Position numbers and translations under genes: made by a program
From: Pseudomonadota bacterium
Lineage (GTDB): Bacteria; Pseudomonadota; Alphaproteobacteria; Rhizobiales; Pleomorphomonadaceae
Length of the DNA: 10,073 nt
Reading direction: 5' to 3'
Assembly (NCBI GenBank): GCA_023436885.1
Contig: JAEZHI010000049.1
Span: 1-10,073, forward strand
The notes under the pieces: generated by a model
The model's database searches: none
Told to the model about the DNA's origin: nothing
What the model saw: only the letters and a program-made list of their open reading frames with translations
Shown: piece by piece, positions 1 through 6,751 of the stretch
Layout of the letters: each line of letters begins with the position of its first letter
Position numbering within the stretch: position 1 is the first letter of the stretch

Positions 1-481
1 TCGGGCGGCAGTTGGGATCGAACGACAACGTCGTCTTGCCTTTGGCGGCCTTGAACAGGGCGAGGTATTCCGACGCAACCGGCTCGTTGATCAGCGTCGT
101 CGATCCCACGTGCAGGGCTTCGATCGCTGGGAAGGGAATACTGTCGGGCCGATGGGTCCACAGGCGCGCCGCCGTCGTCTCATCATAGAAAGCGTAGTGC
201 GGTTCGTTGTTGACGAAACGGACGAAGGCCAGCGTGGTCTCGTCGTTGGAGCGGCGCACATAGCGAAGCGAGACACCGGACGCGGTCAAATGATCGGCGA
301 TCATGGTGCCGAACATGTCTTTGGAAATACCGCCGACAAACCCGGTGAGCGCGCCCAGCCGCGACATGGCGACGGCAATGTTGAGGCACGAGCCACCGAC
401 AGCCGGCACATAGGCGTCCCGGCCATCGGCAGATTTTACGGGCACGAAATCGATCAGCGCATCGCCGCAGGCCAGTAACAT
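1..481 (-). CDS. PfkB-family carbohydrate kinase (fructokinase-like), N-terminal part, runs off left edge
   Basis: This is the first 160 residues of a cytoplasmic ATP-dependent sugar kinase of the PfkB/ribokinase family. The protein begins MLLACGDALIDFVPV, the usual first strand of fructokinase-like members. Residues 28-43 (VGGSCLNIAVAMSRLG) match PfkB signature 1, with the GG and Asn that contact the sugar. Residues 154-159 (FDPNCR) are the DPNxR motif in mid-protein. The ATP-binding half and the catalytic Asp (GAGD motif) would lie left of the window. The start is ATG at 481-479, preceded by GGAGGAG (plus-strand positions 488-494) at 6-nt spacing. The gene is transcribed divergently from the importer operon and shares its palindromic control region, so it probably phosphorylates the imported sugar or a product of it. 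The family call is firm. The substrate is not; fructokinase-like is the best fit by sequence style. Confidence 0.9.
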   Translation of the reverse strand, partial: MLLACGDALIDFVPVKSADGRDAYVPAVGGSCLNIAVAMSRLGALTGFVGGISKDMFGTMIADHLTASGVSLRYVRRSNDETTLAFVRFVNNEPHYAFYDETTAARLWTHRPDSIPFPAIEALHVGSTTLINEPVASEYLALFKAAKGKTTLSFDPNCRP

Positions 482-566
482 AGGCAGCTCCTCCAAGCCG
501 ACACTGTGCCGGTTGGGCGGCAATCAGTGGGTATCAGTATTTCTAACAATTCCTCTTAGTCGAAAG

Positions 567-594
567 ATTATCAGGCAGGAAAGCGCTTGCGCAA
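567..594 (-). promoter_or_regulatory. Predicted sigma-70-type promoter of the divergent kinase gene
   Basis: Read on the minus strand, TTGCGC (594-589) is followed after 16 nt by GATAAT (572-567), a good -10 box. Transcription would begin near 560 and give a leader of about 80 nt before the kinase ATG. The -35 box lies inside the 20-bp palindrome, so a repressor bound there would block it. This is motif matching only, with no experimental support. Confidence 0.5.
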
Positions 595-600
595 GCGCTT
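581..600. promoter_or_regulatory. Perfect 20-bp palindrome, candidate LacI-family operator
   Basis: AAGCGCTTGCGCAAGCGCTT is a perfect inverted repeat with a central CpG (590/591), the usual symmetry of LacI-family operators. Two further palindromes are nested in or overlap it: AAGCGCTT at 581-588 and GCAAGCGCTTGC at 591-602. AAGCGCTTGC occurs twice as a direct repeat (581-590 and 593-602), 12 bp apart. The site sits between divergent transcription units and overlaps both predicted -35 boxes. The LacI-type protein at 8882-9901 is the obvious candidate ligand. That link is inferred from co-localisation. Confidence 0.72.
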
Positions 601-614
601 GCTTATGCTATTTT
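587..614 (+). promoter_or_regulatory. Predicted promoter of the importer operon
   Basis: TTGCGC (587-592) is followed after 16 nt by TATTTT (609-614). Transcription would start near 621 and leave about 400 nt before the first gene. An alternative -10 is TATGCT (604-609), but it has no good -35 at proper spacing. The -35 box is inside the palindrome and shares GCGC (589-592) with the -35 box of the opposite promoter. The boxes are only moderately close to consensus. Confidence 0.42.
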
Positions 615-1023
615 GCGCCCATAGTCGATCCTGAGGGGTGACGGTTGGGGGGAATCAACCGCCGCATCATGTCGGGAGACTGCTTCGCATCCGATTCAAG
701 ATCGCGGAGAAACAGGGAGAAGCCCCGCAATGAAAATGTATTTCCTGACGAGCGGTTAGGGCATTGCCCGTCGAGCTGACGCTTTGGACCGACGCTGGTG
801 TTTTCTTTGCTTCCGAAAGAGCAACCATCGTCGCCGCCAGCGTCAATCGCCTCGCCATTTCACTCTCATAGAGCCCGAACCAGACGACACCTGAACGGTC
901 GCCGGTCGGCGGGGCTTTGTGCGGCAAGGGCCGGCATAGGCGCGGGAATCATCCTGGCCATGCACCCTCACGCCAATTCGACCGGCCGGCGGCTTACCCC
1001 GTCGACAGCAGGAGCCGACGTGT
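615..1023 (+). other. Long untranslated leader / intergenic region, no convincing gene
   Basis: About 400 nt separate the predicted promoter from the first importer gene. An 86-codon minus-strand frame (667-927) and a 77-codon plus-strand frame (798-1031) are open. Neither has a clear ribosome binding site or a recognisable domain, and the plus-strand one overlaps the start of the ATPase gene. A small perfect hairpin (CGGTTG, 8-nt loop, CAACCG; 642-661) lies just after the predicted transcription start. I recognise no riboswitch class, repeat or transposase remnant. The promoter may instead lie further downstream than predicted, which would shorten the leader. Confidence 0.45.
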
Positions 1024-2520
1024 ATGCCTGATTTACCTGTGTTAGCCCTTCACGGCATCTCGAAATCTTTTCCCGGCGTCAAGGCGCTCAAGAGCGTCAG
1101 CTTTTCGCTTGCGGCCGGCGAGATCAGAGCGCTTGTCGGTGAGAATGGGGCGGGCAAGTCGACGCTGATGAAGGTTTTGTCCGGCGCCTACAGCGCCGAC
1201 GCTGGCACGATTTCCGTCTTCGGCGCGGCGGTTGAAAACCCAAGTCCTGCCACCATGATCGGCAAGGGCATCGCGGTCATCTATCAGGAAATGGCCCAGG
1301 CGCCGCACCTGTCGGTGGCTGAGAACGTGTTGCTAGGCCGGCTGCCTCGCCGGGCCGGTGGACTGGTCGACTGGGCAGAGGCGCGTCGACAGACGGCCGC
1401 CGTGCTGGAGCGGCTGGGCTTTGACATCGATCCCGCTGCCCGCATCGACACGCTCTCGGTAGCCAAGCGCCAAATGGTGGAAATCGCCCGGGCGCTGACG
1501 CGCAACGCCCGCATCATCGTGCTCGACGAGCCGTCGGCTGTGCTCGCCGCCTCCGAGATCGCCCAGCTGTTTGCGATCATCCGCAAGCTGTCGGCCGAGG
1601 ACGGCGTCGCCTTCGTCTACATCTCCCATCGTCTCGTCGAGGTGTTCGACATCGCCGACACCGTAACGGTGATGCGCGACGGTGAGGTCGTCCACCAGTG
1701 CCGAACCGAGGAAATCGACAGCGAGACGCTGATCCGCCACATGGTCGGCCGCGAGGTCGGCGACATCTTTCCCAAACGTGTGCCCAAGATCGGTGAAGAG
1801 GCCCTCCGAATATCCGGTCTGTCGGCCGGCGGTCTCGTGGAAGACGCCAGTCTTTACGTCCGCCGGGGTGAGATCGTCGGCCTGTTCGGCCTCGCCGGCG
1901 CCGGTCGTACGGAGACACTCAAGGGGCTGTTCGGTGCCGATCGCGCAGCACGCGGCGTGCTGACCCTCGACGGCAAGACTATTCGTCTCGCTTCTCCGCG
2001 CGACGGCCTCGCTCACGGGCTTGGTCTGGTGCCGGAAGATCGCAAGGTGGCGGGCCTGTTTCTCAAGCAATCTGTCGGATTCAATATCACAATCTCCTCG
2101 CTGAGGCATTTGCTTGCCGGCCCCTTGCTGTCGCATGCCAAAGAAAGCGCCCTTGTCGAAACCATCATCCGCCGTCTGCGCGTCAAGACGCCCAATGCCC
2201 GCGCCGCCGTGCAGAACCTCTCGGGCGGTAACCAGCAGAAATGCGTCATCGGCCGCCTCGTCAGTGCCGAATGCACCATCATGCTGGCCGACGAACCGAC
2301 GCGCGGCGTCGATGTTGGCGCCAAGCGCGAGATCTACGACTTGCTGTTCGAGCTGAGTGACAGGCGGCAACTGGCCATCGTTATCGCCAGCTCCGAACTG
2401 CCGGAAATCCTCAACCTTTGCGACCGCGTCTACGTGATGCGCGAAGGCCGGATCACCGCCGAACTCGATGCGCGCCAGACCTCCGAAGAGGAAGTCATGC
2501 GCTACGCCACCCACAATTGA
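1024..2520 (+). CDS. Sugar ABC importer ATPase 1 (RbsA/MglA/XylG type, two fused NBDs)
   Basis: This 498-residue protein is the energising subunit of a ribose/CUT2-type importer: two nucleotide-binding domains in one chain on the inner face of the membrane. NBD1 has Walker A GENGAGKST (39-47), Q-loop Gln88, a weak signature LSVAKRQ (144-150), Walker B IIVLDEP (164-170) and H-loop His202. NBD2 has a degenerate Walker A, GLAGAGRTE (289-297, Arg in place of Lys). It also has VPEDRK in the Q-loop region (336-341), the canonical signature LSGGNQQK (399-406), Walker B with DEPTRGVDVG (423-432), and Ser-Ser where the H-loop His would be. This asymmetry is normal for the family, so it is not damage. 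Length is typical. The ATG has AGGAG at 1010-1014 with 9-nt spacing. It is the first gene of the operon, 21 nt before permease 1, which it presumably drives. The substrate is not determined. Confidence 0.95.
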   Translation: MPDLPVLALHGISKSFPGVKALKSVSFSLAAGEIRALVGENGAGKSTLMKVLSGAYSADAGTISVFGAAVENPSPATMIGKGIAVIYQEMAQAPHLSVAENVLLGRLPRRAGGLVDWAEARRQTAAVLERLGFDIDPAARIDTLSVAKRQMVEIARALTRNARIIVLDEPSAVLAASEIAQLFAIIRKLSAEDGVAFVYISHRLVEVFDIADTVTVMRDGEVVHQCRTEEIDSETLIRHMVGREVGDIFPKRVPKIGEEALRISGLSAGGLVEDASLYVRRGEIVGLFGLAGAGRTETLKGLFGADRAARGVLTLDGKTIRLASPRDGLAHGLGLVPEDRKVAGLFLKQSVGFNITISSLRHLLAGPLLSHAKESALVETIIRRLRVKTPNARAAVQNLSGGNQQKCVIGRLVSAECTIMLADEPTRGVDVGAKREIYDLLFELSDRRQLAIVIASSELPEILNLCDRVYVMREGRITAELDARQTSEEEVMRYATHN

Positions 2521-2541
2521 GCCGAGCCGAGAGGCCCCTAA

Positions 2542-3504
2542 ATGTCAGCCACCACCTCTTCCCGCCCGACGTTCCGCAACCTGCCCCGCGGTTTCGGCCT
2601 CGTGATTGCACTTGCCGCCCTCATTATCGCGGCCAGCGTGATTTCGCCGCATTTCCTCAATCCGATCAACGTGCTGAATGTGCTGCGGCAGGTCGCACTC
2701 TACGGCATCCTCGGTGTCGGCATGACCTTCATTCTGTTGACGGCCGGTATCGACCTGTCGATCAGCTCAATCGTCGGCTTCGTCGGCGTGGTGGCGGCAA
2801 CGCTGATGGGCATGGGCTATCCCATCCTTCTCTGCTGCCTGATCGGAGTGGCCGGCGGCCTGCTCATCGGCGTCATCAACGGCCTCGGCATCGTCATCGG
2901 GCAAGTCCCGCCGTTCATCATGACGCTCGGCTCCATGGTGATGACGCGCGGCATCGCACTGATGATCGCCGATGGATCCACCGTCAATCTCGGGCCGCGC
3001 GGTGACGAGTTCTTCTTCCTGGGGGGCGGCTTCATTCTGGGCATACCGACGCCGATCTGGGTGTTCGCTTTGGTCTGCGTCATCGCCTTCGTCGTGCTAC
3101 GCCTCTCTCCCTTCGGACGTGCCATTTACGCGGTCGGCTCTTCGCCGGAGGCCGCGCGCCTTGCTGGCATCAATGTCGGCCTTGTCACCTTCTCGGTCTA
3201 CCTGATCTCGGCCGGCCTCGCCTCGCTGTCGGCCCTTATCTTTCTGTCGCGGCTTTCGGTCGGCGACCCCAACTCCGGCGTTGGTCTGGAACTCGAGGCG
3301 ATCACTATCGCCGTCATCGGAGGCACCAGCCTGTTCGGTGGCGAAGGTGGCATCGCCGGCACGATCGGCGGCGCCATGGTGCTCGCCATCCTGGCCAACA
3401 TCCTCAATCTCGCGGGCGTCTCACCATTCTCCCAGCAGGTGGTGAAGGGCCTGATCATCGTATTCGCGGTCCTGTTGGAGGCAGGGCGGCGGAGGCGCGC
3501 CTGA
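2542..3504 (+). CDS. Sugar ABC importer permease 1 (RbsC type, BPD_transp_2 family)
   Basis: This 320-residue integral inner-membrane protein should form the channel of the first importer, usually as a dimer. Hydrophobic segments lie at about 18-36, 52-70, 74-92, 94-119, 122-143, 171-187, 213-236, 251-264, 268-291 and 297-313. Family hallmarks are LTAGIDLSISS (66-76), the PPFIMTLG stretch (123-130) and GGTSLFGGEGG (260-270) near the C-terminus, a region that contacts the ATPase. It ends in a positively charged RRRRA tail. The ATG is preceded by a modest GAGAGG (2529-2534) at 7-nt spacing. It lies between ATPase 1 and binding protein 1 with short gaps (21 and 32 nt), as expected for co-transcribed partners. 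Confidence 0.93.
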   Translation: MSATTSSRPTFRNLPRGFGLVIALAALIIAASVISPHFLNPINVLNVLRQVALYGILGVGMTFILLTAGIDLSISSIVGFVGVVAATLMGMGYPILLCCLIGVAGGLLIGVINGLGIVIGQVPPFIMTLGSMVMTRGIALMIADGSTVNLGPRGDEFFFLGGGFILGIPTPIWVFALVCVIAFVVLRLSPFGRAIYAVGSSPEAARLAGINVGLVTFSVYLISAGLASLSALIFLSRLSVGDPNSGVGLELEAITIAVIGGTSLFGGEGGIAGTIGGAMVLAILANILNLAGVSPFSQQVVKGLIIVFAVLLEAGRRRRA

Positions 3505-3512
3505 TCGGCGCG
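3496..3512 (+). other. Small hairpin spanning the stop codon of permease 1
   Basis: CGCGCC (3496-3501) and GGCGCG (3507-3512) form a perfect 6-bp stem with loop TGATC, which contains the TGA stop codon. There is no following T-run, so this is not a terminator by the usual rule. It lies just upstream of the strong ribosome binding site of binding protein 1 and could affect mRNA decay or local folding. In GC-rich DNA a 6-bp repeat may be chance. Confidence 0.35.
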
Positions 3513-3536
3513 AAACACCCACGGAGGAACAGTTAC

Positions 3537-4541
3537 ATGAATTCGCTCAAGACCATCGGCGCCACGCTCGCCCTGCTGCTTGCTTCAACCACCTTCGCTG
3601 GCTCGGCGCTGGCCGCCGACAAGATCATCATCGGCTTCTCGCAGGCGGCGTCCAACTCGGCTCATCGCAACACCATGACCGAGCGCAACAAGGCCTATGC
3701 CGCCGAAAACCTCAAGGACACCACGCTCATCGTCACCAATGCCGAGGGCAAATCGGCCAAGCAGATCACCGATATCGAGAGCCTCGAGGTACAAGGCATC
3801 CAGGCGCTGATGATCTCGCCGCAGGACTCGGCGGCCGTAACGCCCATCATCAAGGATGCGCTGAAGCAGGGCATCAAGGTGGTGACACTTGAGCGCTCCA
3901 TCGAGGGCGTTCCTGTGACGCTGCACATCGGCCCGCACAACAAGCCGATTGGCGCCTTGGCCGGCCAGTATGTCGTCAAGGCGCTCGGCGGCAAGGGGAA
4001 TGTCGTCGAGATCAAGGGTGACCCGGCCGTGGCGCCGGCCGTCGAGCGCTCCGAGGGCTTCCATGAAGCCATCGCTGGCTCGCAAATAAAGATCATCGCC
4101 GAACAGCATGCCGACTGGGACGAGGAAAAGGCCCTCAAGTTCATGGAAGACACGCTGCAGCGCTTCGGACCCGGCGAGATCCAGGCTGTTTACGCCCATA
4201 ACGACAACATGGCCTTCGGCGCCCTCAAGGCCATCAAGGCGGCCGGTCGCGACAAGGAGGGCATCCTGATCATCGGTATCGACGGCGAGAACCGCGCCAT
4301 CCGCGCCGTGGCCAAGGGCGATTTTGCTGCCACCTTCACCTACTCGACCGTGGCCCCAGAAGGTGTGATCGCCGCCCACGCCCTGGTGACCGGTGACACC
4401 GCTGCCCTCGACAAGCTCGGCAAGATGACCAAGCACGCGGACGGCACCATGGAGATCGAAATCCCCTCCAACATGGTCACGAAGGACAACGCCACGCAGT
4501 TCTTCTGCAAGGGCTTCGGCGACGATCCCGAGTGCAAGTGA
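3537..4541 (+). CDS. Periplasmic sugar-binding protein 1 (RbsB-like, Peripla_BP_4 type)
   Basis: This 334-residue exported solute receptor delivers sugar to permease 1. Residues 1-26 form a Sec signal peptide: Lys5, a hydrophobic core at about 7-20, and SALA followed by ADK as a signal-peptidase I site. The mature part has the two-lobed ribose-type fold order. Likely pocket residues by analogy with RbsB are Glu119-Arg120 (RbsB has Asp-Arg), Arg171 in VERSEGF, Asn222 in HNDN and Asp249 in IGIDGEN. The only two cysteines, Cys324 and Cys333, lie in an 11-residue C-terminal tail and could form a disulfide after export. The ATG has a strong GGAGGA (3523-3528) at 8-nt spacing. The protein is quite different from binding protein 2 downstream, so the two probably see different ligands or anomers. 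Confidence 0.93.
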   Translation: MNSLKTIGATLALLLASTTFAGSALAADKIIIGFSQAASNSAHRNTMTERNKAYAAENLKDTTLIVTNAEGKSAKQITDIESLEVQGIQALMISPQDSAAVTPIIKDALKQGIKVVTLERSIEGVPVTLHIGPHNKPIGALAGQYVVKALGGKGNVVEIKGDPAVAPAVERSEGFHEAIAGSQIKIIAEQHADWDEEKALKFMEDTLQRFGPGEIQAVYAHNDNMAFGALKAIKAAGRDKEGILIIGIDGENRAIRAVAKGDFAATFTYSTVAPEGVIAAHALVTGDTAALDKLGKMTKHADGTMEIEIPSNMVTKDNATQFFCKGFGDDPECK

Positions 4542-4584
4542 TCGCTTAACCGGGGCAGGGCGCGGCGACGCGACTTCCCCGGCA

Positions 4585-4625
4585 GGTCCGCCGGCGCTGC
4601 TCCTCTCCCCCGGGGCCGGCGGACC
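4585..4625 (+). other. Perfect 11-bp inverted repeat after binding-protein 1 gene
   Basis: GGTCCGCCGGC (4585-4595) and GCCGGCGGACC (4615-4625) pair perfectly around a 19-nt loop. The element lies in the 115-nt gap between binding protein 1 and permease 2. The following bases, CCTTCTCC, are not a good U-tract, so it is a weak intrinsic terminator at best. Hairpins at this position in importer operons often protect the binding-protein mRNA from 3' exonucleases or attenuate downstream expression. That role is inferred here. Confidence 0.6.
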
Positions 4626-4656
4626 CCTTCTCCAGAAGTTCAAGGACATCAAACTG

Positions 4657-5673
4657 ATGAACGACGTCCACACCGACGCGAAGGTCGACATGTACGCCGA
4701 GGGCTCGGTCGGCGGCCGCCTTATCCGCACGATCCTGCGCTCGCGCGAAACCGGCATCGCGCTTGCCATCGTCATCATGGTGGCGGTGCTGGCGATTCTG
4801 GCGCCGAGCTTCTTGAGTGCCGACAACGTCTCCAATAATGCCCGCAACATGTCCTTCGTCGGCATCGCCGTACTGGGCGAGGCATTAGTCTTGATCATCG
4901 GCGGCATCGACCTGTCAGTCGGCTCGATCTGGGGCGTCACTGCCGTCGCTTCGGCTGCCCTGATGGGCTACGGCCTCCCGACATCGGTGGCAGTTGTCGG
5001 CGGGCTGTCGCTCGCCGCCCTGTTCGGCCTGTTCAACGGCCTCTGCATTACGCTTCTACGCATGCCGCCCTTCGTACCGACGCTCGCCACCATGAGCATC
5101 GCCCGCGCTACCGCGCTGATGATCACCCGCGGCCGCTCCATCGACGAATTCCGTCCCATCGGCGACAGCTTCTTCGAGCTGGGCGGCGGCTCCATCCTCG
5201 GCGTGCCAACGCCCTTCGTGCTGTTCGCCGTCCTCTCCATTGTCATGTGGGTATTGCTCGATCGCACCATCTTCGGCCGTCGGCTCTATGCCATCGGCGG
5301 CAACGAAACCGCTGCCCGCCTGTCCGGCATCGACGTCGACCGCATGAAGATCATGGTCTACGTGCTGTCGGCGCTGTTCGCCGGCCTCGCCGGCCTTGTC
5401 GAGGTCAGCTACCTGTCGTCGGCAATCGCCAACCAGGGCACCGGCAAGGAACTCAACGTCATCGCCGCGGCCGTCATCGGCGGCACCAACCTAATGGGCG
5501 GTGAGGGTACCATCCTCGGCGTCTTCTTCGGGGCCATCATCCTGGAAATCCTGCGCAACGGCCTCGTGCTCATCGGCACCGACGCCTACTCGCAGGGCAT
5601 TTTCGTCGGCCTCGTCATCATCATCGCCGTCTTCATCGATCAGCTCCGCAAGGGCGTGTGGAGACGCAAGTGA
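4657..5673 (+). CDS. Sugar ABC importer permease 2 (RbsC type, BPD_transp_2 family)
   Basis: This 338-residue inner-membrane permease belongs to the second importer. It has a longer hydrophilic N-terminus (about 33 residues) than permease 1, then hydrophobic segments from about 34-51 onward. Shared hallmarks are IIGGIDLSVGSIWG (80-93), MPPFVPTLATMSIARA (136-151), FGRRLYAIGGNETAARLSGI (206-225) and GGTNLMGGEGT (275-285), ending in a basic KGVWRRK tail. It is the same family as permease 1, but the sequences differ along their whole length, so this is not a recent tandem copy. The ATG has AAGGA (4642-4646) at 10-nt spacing. The later in-frame Met12 lacks a better ribosome binding site. Its likely partners are binding protein 2 and ATPase 2; mixing with permease 1 cannot be excluded. 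Confidence 0.93.
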   Translation: MNDVHTDAKVDMYAEGSVGGRLIRTILRSRETGIALAIVIMVAVLAILAPSFLSADNVSNNARNMSFVGIAVLGEALVLIIGGIDLSVGSIWGVTAVASAALMGYGLPTSVAVVGGLSLAALFGLFNGLCITLLRMPPFVPTLATMSIARATALMITRGRSIDEFRPIGDSFFELGGGSILGVPTPFVLFAVLSIVMWVLLDRTIFGRRLYAIGGNETAARLSGIDVDRMKIMVYVLSALFAGLAGLVEVSYLSSAIANQGTGKELNVIAAAVIGGTNLMGGEGTILGVFFGAIILEILRNGLVLIGTDAYSQGIFVGLVIIIAVFIDQLRKGVWRRK

Positions 5674-5713
5674 GGGAGAGAGCGGCTCGCCATCGGCGGT
5701 CCGCTTGGAAAAA

Positions 5714-5735
5714 CTGCCCGGTAGGTGCCGGGCAG
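5714..5735 (+). other. Perfect 8-bp hairpin just upstream of binding-protein 2 gene
   Basis: CTGCCCGG (5714-5721), loop TAGGTG, CCGGGCAG (5728-5735). It ends 5 nt before the very strong AAGGAGGA ribosome binding site of the next gene. There is no T-run, so it is unlikely to be a terminator. A stable 5' hairpin next to an exposed ribosome binding site could serve as a processing or stabilising element that raises binding-protein expression. This is inference. Confidence 0.55.
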
Positions 5736-5754
5736 ACAACAAGGAGGAAATGAC

Positions 5755-6693
5755 ATGAAGAAGCTTCTGCTTTCGACGGCCGCGGTTCTCGCCGTCAGCC
5801 TATCCTTCGCCAGTGCGGCCAACGCTGCCGGCAAGACCTTCGCCATGGTTCCCAAGCTGATCGGCCATCCCTTCTATGCCGAGGTCGAGAAGGGCTGCGA
5901 GGATGCAGCCAAGAAGCTCGGCGTCGAGTGCCTGTTCACCGGCTCTCCGCAGGCCGACGAGGCCGAGCAGGCCCGCGTCATCCGCGACCTCATCACCAAG
6001 GGCGTCGACGGCCTGGCCATCGCCCCCAACAACGCCGCCTCGATCACCCCGGTGATCGCTGCCGCCAAGGCCAAGGGCATCCCAGTCATCACCTTCGACA
6101 GCGACGCGCCGAAGTCCGAGCGGGCGCTGTTCGTCGGCACCAACAACGTTCAGGGCGGCGCCGAGGGTGGCAAGGCCTTCGTCGGTGCACTGCCGCAGGG
6201 CGGCAAGTATGCCATCATCACCGGTGGCCTCGCCGCTGCCAACCTCAATGACCGCATCGCCGGCTTCAAGTCGGCTCTGACGCCGGCGTTCACCGAGGTA
6301 TCTGGTTCGCCTTTCCCCTGCGATGACGACTCCAACCGGGCTATCCAGATCATCCAGGATCTTTTGGTGAAAAATCCCGACCTCAAGGGCATCTTCATTT
6401 CCGGCGGCTGGCCCATGTATGCCTACGAAGCCTTCTCACGGGCTCTCGCCAGCCGGCATGACGACATCAAGTCAGGCAAGCTGGTCATCGTCTCCTACGA
6501 CACCGTCACCTCGCAATTGAAGCTCCTGAAGGACGGCTACGCCACTGCCCTGATCGGCCAGCGCCCCTACGCCATGGGCACGGAGTCGATCGATATCCTG
6601 AAGAAGCTCTCCGAGAAGGCGGCCGTGCCGGAAGTGGTCGACACCGGCGTCGATCTCGTTACCTCGGCCAACGTCGACAAATTCTTGAAGTAA
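5755..6693 (+). CDS. Periplasmic sugar-binding protein 2 (Peripla_BP_4 type)
   Basis: This 312-residue exported solute receptor belongs to the second importer. I chose the ATG at 5755 because AAGGAGGA (5741-5748) lies 6 nt upstream and the protein then opens with a classic signal peptide: KK at 2-3, a hydrophobic core, and ANA followed by AGK, cleaved after residue 24. An upstream in-frame GTG (5725) would spoil the signal and sits in a hairpin. The mature part starts FAMVPKLIGHPFY (29-41), with sugar-stacking aromatics. Later motifs are TFDSDAP (113-119), NDR (165-167), SGGWP (216-220), SYDT (247-250) and GQRPYAMG (268-275). Residue 116 is Ser where ribose receptors carry the ligand-binding Arg, so the ligand is probably not plain ribose. 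It contains Cys48, Cys59 and Cys189. Confidence 0.93.
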   Translation: MKKLLLSTAAVLAVSLSFASAANAAGKTFAMVPKLIGHPFYAEVEKGCEDAAKKLGVECLFTGSPQADEAEQARVIRDLITKGVDGLAIAPNNAASITPVIAAAKAKGIPVITFDSDAPKSERALFVGTNNVQGGAEGGKAFVGALPQGGKYAIITGGLAAANLNDRIAGFKSALTPAFTEVSGSPFPCDDDSNRAIQIIQDLLVKNPDLKGIFISGGWPMYAYEAFSRALASRHDDIKSGKLVIVSYDTVTSQLKLLKDGYATALIGQRPYAMGTESIDILKKLSEKAAVPEVVDTGVDLVTSANVDKFLK

Positions 6694-6702
6694 CCTGGCG
6701 AC

Positions 6703-6728
6703 GGGCGGCTTCCGCATGGCTGCCGCCC
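6703..6728 (+). other. 7-bp inverted repeat after binding-protein 2 gene
   Basis: GGGCGGC (6703-6709) and GCCGCCC (6722-6728) pair perfectly around a 12-nt loop, 9 nt after the stop codon of binding protein 2. No T-run follows. It overlaps a possible upstream ATG (6716) for ATPase 2, which makes that start less likely. It may limit read-through or protect the upstream mRNA, but a repeat of this length is not rare in GC-rich DNA. Confidence 0.4.
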
Positions 6729-6751
6729 CAACGCCCTTGATGGAAAACACC

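Noticed and set aside
667..927. 86-codon minus-strand frame in the leader region
   Set aside because: No ribosome binding site or recognisable domain. It lies in the transcribed leader of the importer operon. A very divergent gene remnant cannot be fully excluded.
798..1031. 77-codon plus-strand frame just before ATPase 1
   Set aside because: Arg/Ser/Pro/Ala-rich composition, no ribosome binding site, and overlap with the well-supported ATPase start.
1888..2400. Missing Lys in the second Walker A and missing H-loop His in the ATPases, as signs of inactivation
   Set aside because: Both features are normal in the second domain of RbsA/MglA-type fused ATPases and appear in both copies here.
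1333..2514. 393-codon minus-strand frame inside ATPase 1
   Set aside because: It is a shadow of a gene with complete ABC motifs. Its His/Asp/Gly/Arg-rich product shows no domain.
4550..4582. CCGGGG / CCCCGG short inverted repeat after binding protein 1
   Set aside because: It has a 6-bp stem with a 21-nt loop in very GC-rich sequence, and is much weaker than the neighbouring 11-bp repeat.
3585..4940. 451-codon open frame on the minus strand opposite binding protein 1 and part of permease 2
   Set aside because: It is antisense to two well-supported genes, crosses an intergenic gap, has low-complexity composition and no recognisable domain. GC-rich codon bias commonly opens such frames.
5725..5754. 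Upstream GTG start for binding protein 2
   Set aside because: It lies inside the hairpin with no ribosome binding site and would add a polar stretch before a classic signal peptide. The ATG at 5755 has an excellent ribosome binding site.
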